Source: Taishania sp964580465 (lineage in GTDB: Bacteria > Bacteroidota > Bacteroidia > Flavobacteriales_D > Crocinitomicaceae). From it: DNA of 27,914 bases. The DNA lies in the NCBI GenBank assembly GCA_964580465.1, contig CAZOKJ010000033.1, positions 1-27,914 on the forward strand, given 5' to 3'. The notes below the pieces were generated by a model. It saw only the letters and a program-made list of their open reading frames with translations, ran no database searches and was not told the DNA's origin. Shown here piece after piece: positions 24,568-27,914 of this stretch. Within the stretch, counting starts at the first letter, position 1; each line of letters starts with the position of its first letter. A program made the position numbers and the translations under genes.

Positions 24568-25920
24568 TTATTTCACAATCCATTGATGTTTAAAAGCACA
24601 ACCTTCATAAGCTTCATTGATTTTAATGTAAGCCAATTTGATTTTCTTTTGTGCCCATTCATCTACCATTTTTTGCTTTTTTACATTTTCTGCCGCTGCC
24701 TGAATCAACGGATAGTCTTGTTTTAAATTTGCTCTATGTGGTTCAGTTCTTTGTGACAAACGTAAGATACGAACACCTTCTTTGCGCGACATCATGTCAA
24801 CGTATAAATTAGGTTCAGTAATATCTCCTACTTTTAAACGGTCAGTTAATACGTAAATTTGATTATCAATTTCACTTAATTGTGCTGCGTCCCATTTTTG
24901 GTCTCCTGTGTAAGGATTACTGATAATACCTCTATTCAAACGAGTGTTTTCATCATTAGAATACTTCAAAACAGCTTCATCCCAAGTGATTTCATTCGCT
25001 TTTAATTGTCTATAACAAGTGTCCATTTTCAAAGCTGCAGCTTCCAATGCTTTTTCTGTGTAAGTTGGAATCTTTAAAATATGGGCACATTTGTAATTGT
25101 CTCCTTTTCGTTCGATTAATTTCACAATATGATAGCCATATTCTGACTCAAACACGTCAGATACTTCACCTTCCTTTAAGCTGAAAACAGTAGCTTCAAA
25201 AGGAGCAACCATCATTCCTCTACGAGCCTCAATAACACCGCCTTGACTGGCACTTCCTGTGTCATCTGAATTCATACGAGCCAAAGAAGCAAAGTTTTTT
25301 CCTGAACGAGCTTGTGATAGGATAGAGGTTAATTCTTCTTTTGCACGCTCCTTGTCATGTTTGGTAATTTCAGGAAACATAACGATTTGCTGATACGTCA
25401 TTTGTTGGTTGATGAATGGAACACTGTCCAATGGAAGTCCATCATAGAACTCTTTTACTTCACGAGGTGTAATCGTTAAGTTTTGTGTGATTTGACGTTC
25501 CATTTCTTGTGCCAACATTCTTTCGCGAATGATTTCTCTAAATTCAGCTTTTATTTGTGAAATGGTTTTACCATAAAATTTCTCCATTTTGTCACGCCCA
25601 CCAATTTGCTCTTCAATCACGCGAATACGGTTTTCCATTTCTGCATCCACTTGTTGATCTGTAACAACCAAACTGTCCAACATGGCTTGATTTGTCAACA
25701 ATTGTTGATACATTATCCCTTCAAGGATGTTGCATCTCAATTCAGGAGAATCTTTTACTTCAGCTTGTTTGGCTTGCAAAACCTGTGCTTCAATATCTGA
25801 AGTAAGAATGACATTGTCACCAATTTGAGCAACAATACCATCGAGCGGTACTCTATTTGGTTGTGCTAGAGCTGAATATGTAAATGTTAATCCTAAAATC
25901 ACTAAAATTAAAAACCTCAT
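24568..25920 (-). CDS. SurA-like periplasmic peptidyl-prolyl isomerase with two parvulin regions
   Basis: A 450-residue exported folding factor with a signal peptide (1-19, cleavage after ALA). It shows a SurA N-terminal chaperone segment (about 25-160, including LRCNILEGIMYQQLL), then a well conserved parvulin domain at about 175-275 (FASLARMNSDDTGSASQGG, EARRGMMVAPFEATVFSLKEGEVSDVFESEYGYHIVKLIER). A second, more divergent parvulin-like region follows at about 277-390 (CAHILKI, WDEAVLKYSNDENTRLNRGI, LKVGDITEP), and then a short helical tail. It is expected to escort unfolded outer-membrane proteins across the periplasm and deliver them to the BAM complex (bamD lies in the same window). A -7-like TACTTTTA is present on the minus strand at 25982-25989, without a good -33 box. 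Confidence 0.93.
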   Translation of the reverse strand: MRFLILVILGLTFTYSALAQPNRVPLDGIVAQIGDNVILTSDIEAQVLQAKQAEVKDSPELRCNILEGIMYQQLLTNQAMLDSLVVTDQQVDAEMENRIRVIEEQIGGRDKMEKFYGKTISQIKAEFREIIRERMLAQEMERQITQNLTITPREVKEFYDGLPLDSVPFINQQMTYQQIVMFPEITKHDKERAKEELTSILSQARSGKNFASLARMNSDDTGSASQGGVIEARRGMMVAPFEATVFSLKEGEVSDVFESEYGYHIVKLIERKGDNYKCAHILKIPTYTEKALEAAALKMDTCYRQLKANEITWDEAVLKYSNDENTRLNRGIISNPYTGDQKWDAAQLSEIDNQIYVLTDRLKVGDITEPNLYVDMMSRKEGVRILRLSQRTEPHRANLKQDYPLIQAAAENVKKQKMVDEWAQKKIKLAYIKINEAYEGCAFKHQWIVK

Positions 25921-26094
25921 AGTATTCTTGTCAAATTATTATCTTGTACTTGTAATTACGTCTATTCAATAGAATAAACGATAAAAGTACAAAAAATGTG
26001 TGAATTATGATGTAATTAACAAAAGTTTTGATTTTTTAGCGACATAAAATTAGCTCAAAAAAATATTCTGTATTGATCAAGGTTGAATAAATGT

Positions 26095-26478
26095 TTAAAT
26101 CATATTAAAACGCCCGATAATTTCACCTTTAGGTTTACCCTTCATGGATACACAATTGTTTTGGGGATCAAAATCAATCCATTCACAAGGAAAGGTTGGT
26201 CCACCAGCCATACCTTGCACGATACAGAAGTCTTTCCACTGTTTTTTTTCATCTATTTCAACTACTCCTTCCAGTCCTTTACTTTCCCACATTTGTATCA
26301 TGAATTCTATATCCATGCCATTCATAGCACCGTCTCTAAATAAAAAATCGTCGTTCCATAGTATTTTAGAGAAACTTTCTTTATTGTTTTCTTTAAATTG
26401 TGCAAATCCACCAGGATAAATTTTGTCAATATTTTCGATTGGAATAATGAAATCAATAAATTCGCATTGTACTGCCAT
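26095..26478 (-). CDS. Conserved hypothetical protein (127 aa)
   Basis: A soluble acidic protein without signal peptide or membrane segment. It begins MAVQCEFIDFIIPIENIDKIYPGG and contains LWNDDFLFRDGAMNGMDIEFMIQMWESKGL and GGPTFPCEWIDFD. I believe this matches a scattered uncharacterised bacterial family with MAVQ.. starts and a HLFRDGAMN-type core, but I know no function for it. The size and acidity would suit an immunity-type protein; that is a guess without support from a neighbouring toxin. It lies 24 bases after the WG-repeat fragment gene on the same strand. Confidence 0.7.
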   Translation of the reverse strand: MAVQCEFIDFIIPIENIDKIYPGGFAQFKENNKESFSKILWNDDFLFRDGAMNGMDIEFMIQMWESKGLEGVVEIDEKKQWKDFCIVQGMAGGPTFPCEWIDFDPQNNCVSMKGKPKGEIIGRFNMI

Positions 26479-26502
26479 AATTTTAGATTTTTTGGTAGTT
26501 TA

Positions 26503-26706
26503 TTATTTTATTTCTTTGCCATCTTTCTCTATTTTTAAGGATGCGTTGTATTTACTTGTAACGAGTGCTTTTCCATTTTTGAAATCAGCAGCATAGCTGA
26601 AATTAGCATCAATCACGGCTTTTCCACTTTTACATAAACAATCAGGCAAACCTTGAGCATAAGTAAAATTTAAAAGCAAAAATAGGAATAATGTGATTGT
26701 TTTCAT
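26503..26706 (-). CDS. Short exported protein with one WG-type repeat, probable remnant
   Basis: From the ATG at 26706 this encodes 67 residues. I prefer it to an ATG seven codons upstream because MKTITLFLFLLLNFTYAQ is a clean signal peptide. The mature part (GKAVIDANFSYAADFKNGKALVTS, then IEKDGKEIK) follows the WG-repeat pattern G-K-x-V-I-x-x-x-F-x-x-A-x-x-F-x-x-G-x-A-x-V. Proteins of that class normally carry many such repeats, often hundreds of residues; here only one is left, with two closely spaced Cys before it (CLCKSG). It is either a genuine mini-protein or what remains after deletion of a larger WG-repeat gene. Confidence 0.55.
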   Translation of the reverse strand: MKTITLFLFLLLNFTYAQGLPDCLCKSGKAVIDANFSYAADFKNGKALVTSKYNASLKIEKDGKEIK

Positions 26707-26831
26707 TTCGCTATAATTACTTAACAATTAATTTACTCCATCGCCTTAATCATACTTTTCTATAAACGCAATTTCCTTCTCACTTTAACCGTGTTTTTAT
26801 ATAACTGTTGGTTGATATTGGAAATTATAAC

Positions 26832-27221
26832 TTATTCTTTTTTCTTTTTTGGTTTTAGAAAATTCACACCCGTAATCACATTTTTACCTGTTTTCGCTTC
26901 CAATTCTTTTCGTGCATTTTTTGCAATTTTACCACCTTTCTTACCTGCTTGTGCATTTTCTTTTACCCCTTTTGCTTGTTCTACTTCAGCAATTTGACGA
27001 GTGGAAAGTTCGGCTAACGCAGTGAAAATAAGTTCTGCTTCGCTCATGTGGTCTCGCAGGTTTTGAGATTTTAATCCTTTTAGTTCTTTGTGCTTTTTCA
27101 CAGTAAAACCTGTCCATTCTTGATGAATAATATTGGTTAGAAAAGCAAATTCATCATTTTTGGTAACACTACTTTCTTTCCAGTAATCCGTCAGTTTGTT
27201 TCGGGTTTCTTGACCTGTCAT
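26832..27221 (-). CDS. C-terminal part of a BRO-family protein (downstream of an in-frame stop)
   Basis: 129 residues starting MTGQETRNKLTDYWKESS. The sequence is the conserved second half of a BRO/DinD-like family: FAFLTNIIHQEWTGFTVKKHKELKGLKSQNLRDHMSEAELIFTALAELSTRQIAE, then a Gly/Lys tail with GKKGGKIAKNARKELEAKTGKNV. It is in the same reading frame as the upstream fragment; between them are only TAA-CAA-CGA and then this ATG. The frame is well preserved and without further stops. It is either the second half of a gene killed by one point mutation, the downstream cistron of a recently split gene, or part of a readthrough product of about 273 residues. Confidence 0.75.
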   Translation of the reverse strand: MTGQETRNKLTDYWKESSVTKNDEFAFLTNIIHQEWTGFTVKKHKELKGLKSQNLRDHMSEAELIFTALAELSTRQIAEVEQAKGVKENAQAGKKGGKIAKNARKELEAKTGKNVITGVNFLKPKKKKE

Positions 27222-27227
27222 TCGTTG

Positions 27228-27653
27228 TTAAATCCATTTTTCGGAGCGTCCCATTTTTTGCCAGTTTTCTCTGACTCTTTCCTTGCTTAAACTTGGATCT
27301 TGAATTTCTTGTAAACGCTCATAACCTACCTTTGCCAACCATTGTTTAAACGGCTCTGCTTTGGGTGATGGAATGGATTGTATAAGACGGAAAATATGTT
27401 GTGCATTTCCAGCTAATGTTTTGCGATTTTTACCATTTGTCAGCATTGCTACCTGGGGACAATTTGTCCCTATGTAGGTATTAAATTCTTCATCTCTTTT
27501 CCGTATCTTTTTTAAGTAATCTGTAGGGTTTTTATTATCTGTCAATGCCCCTACAATATCTACCAATGTGAAATACCAAACTTCATTCTCCGAATCATAA
27601 TGCCGACGAATTTGTTTGCTCTCAAATAAAACGATATCTTTTTCTTCACTCAT
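27228..27653 (-). CDS. BRO-N domain protein, N-terminal part (ends at an in-frame TAA)
   Basis: 141 residues from the ATG at 27653 (MSEEKDIVLFESKQIRRHYDSENEVWYF). An upstream in-frame ATG at 27734 would add 27 residues that look unrelated to the family, so I prefer the internal start. Residues about 8-110 form a BRO-N domain (WYFTLVDIVGALTDNKNPTDYLKKIRKRDEE... KTLAGNAQHIFRLIQSIPSPKAEPFKQWLAKVGYERLQE), a DNA-binding-type module found in phage antirepressors and in genes beside type I restriction systems. It stops at RSEKWI, exactly where I recall relatives continuing WIQQRMTGQET, so TAA replaces CAA. The intact protein would be a cytoplasmic DNA-binding regulator; its target is unknown. Confidence 0.78.
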   Translation of the reverse strand: MSEEKDIVLFESKQIRRHYDSENEVWYFTLVDIVGALTDNKNPTDYLKKIRKRDEEFNTYIGTNCPQVAMLTNGKNRKTLAGNAQHIFRLIQSIPSPKAEPFKQWLAKVGYERLQEIQDPSLSKERVRENWQKMGRSEKWI

Positions 27654-27746
27654 AACGCTTATAATGGTATTAATGTTGTTTTTTGTTGATTTAATGATGC
27701 TTGTAATTAATTTAAATTGAATCGTCGCTTTCATACCACAAAATTT

Positions 27747-27772
27747 GTAAACCGTAAATAGATTACGTTTAC
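27747..27772. repeat. Inverted repeat upstream of the BRO-N gene
   Basis: GTAAACCGTAA (27747-27757) and TTACGTTTAC (27763-27772) are complementary over 10 bp with one bulged C and a 5-base loop. It lies about 95 bases before the preferred BRO-N start and 30 bases after the stop of the upstream partial gene. It could be an operator or a weak terminator; no T run follows on the minus strand. Confidence 0.4.
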
Positions 27773-27801
27773 CTATTCGATTTTTGTTTACTGGTTAAAG
27801 T

Positions 27802-27914
27802 CTAAGTGGCGATTCTTGCCTTTTTCTTCCATCGTTGCTTCTGCTTATGAAGTAGATGCTCTTCGATTTTCTTTTGCGCATTTGTTTTTTGCTCTGCATC
27901 ACCGTCTTCTTGAG
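27802..27914 (-). CDS. C-terminal end of an unidentified gene (runs off the right edge)
   Basis: An open frame enters from the right edge and ends at a TAG (27804-27802), giving 36 residues that begin QEDGDAEQKTNAQKKIEEHLL. It is highly charged and probably helical, ending KKKARIAT. It is the longest plausible coding reading here, but another frame is also open to a stop near 27796, so the choice is not certain. The product cannot be named. BRO-N genes are sometimes placed within type I restriction operons, so a restriction or modification subunit is one possibility to test. Confidence 0.35.
   Translation of the reverse strand, partial: QEDGDAEQKTNAQKKIEEHLLHKQKQRWKKKARIAT

Noticed and set aside
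25945..25990. Short palindrome TCTATTCAATAGA upstream of the SurA-like gene
   Set aside because: Only six paired bases in very AT-rich DNA; expected by chance and not clearly placed relative to a promoter.
26083..26419. Plus-strand frames of 86 and 91 codons
   Set aside because: They overlap the conserved 127-residue protein on the minus strand and have no recognisable features.
26791..26997. Plus-strand frame of 68 codons rich in Phe
   Set aside because: Phe-rich translation is the antisense of the lysine-rich tail of the BRO C-terminal half.
27654..27734. Upstream start for the BRO-N protein at 27734
   Set aside because: The 27 extra residues (Ile/Asn/Lys-rich) do not resemble the family, while MSEEKDIVLF at 27653 looks like the natural start. 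It cannot be fully excluded.

Overview
The window looks like a chromosome segment of a low-GC member of the Bacteroidota, most likely order Flavobacteriales (family uncertain; Crocinitomicaceae is a guess). The reasons are: a PorD-like type IX secretion gene inside a bamD-rpoZ-coaBC-porD-recN block, a Bacteroidota-type RNA polymerase omega subunit, many small lipoproteins, a monomeric NADP-isocitrate dehydrogenase, no obvious Shine-Dalgarno sequences, and several matches to the Bacteroidota promoter signature (TTTG near -33, TAnnTTTG near -7).

Left part, minus strand (about 12.0 kb down to 1). An outer-membrane-type protein comes first. Next is a long, tightly packed cluster: dapA, an unknown lipoprotein, a DHH phosphoesterase, two FKBP-type lipoproteins, an M23/LysM endopeptidase, bamD, rpoZ, coaBC, porD-like, recN and a neutral zinc metallopeptidase. 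Several junctions overlap (ATGA, TAATG), so most of it is probably co-transcribed, with internal promoters before the M23 gene and perhaps bamD. Shared themes are envelope biogenesis (BamD, PorD, FKBPs, M23 peptidase, DapA for diaminopimelate) and housekeeping (CoA, RNA polymerase, DNA repair). At the left edge is the N-terminal part of an aspartokinase-like gene whose usual KFGGTS motif reads KFSRTS.

Middle part, plus strand (12.09 to 23.45 kb). The genes are a small basic secreted protein with its own promoter and terminator, a family-4-type glycosyltransferase starting at TTG, an M13 (neprilysin-like) metallopeptidase lipoprotein ending in a strong terminator, a 1157-residue secreted protein built of MORN-type repeats with an unrecognised C-terminal region, a co-transcribed secreted partner of 567 residues, and monomeric isocitrate dehydrogenase with a clear promoter and terminator. 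The leader of the large repeat protein contains a 30-bp near-perfect palindrome.

Right part, minus strand (23.6 kb to the end). A MoxR-type AAA+ ATPase and a SurA-like two-parvulin periplasmic isomerase form one unit. Beyond them is a small accessory-looking stretch: a 127-residue unknown protein, a secreted orphan fragment with a single WG-type repeat, and a BRO-N domain gene split by one in-frame TAA where I expect a glutamine codon. The C-terminal end of another gene runs off the right edge. I saw no rRNA, tRNA, CRISPR array or transposase.

The candidates most worth a second look are the MORN-repeat pair with its palindromic leader, the interrupted BRO-N gene, the 8-nt-phased TGAC/GTCA element between icd and moxR, and the altered aspartokinase N-terminus.
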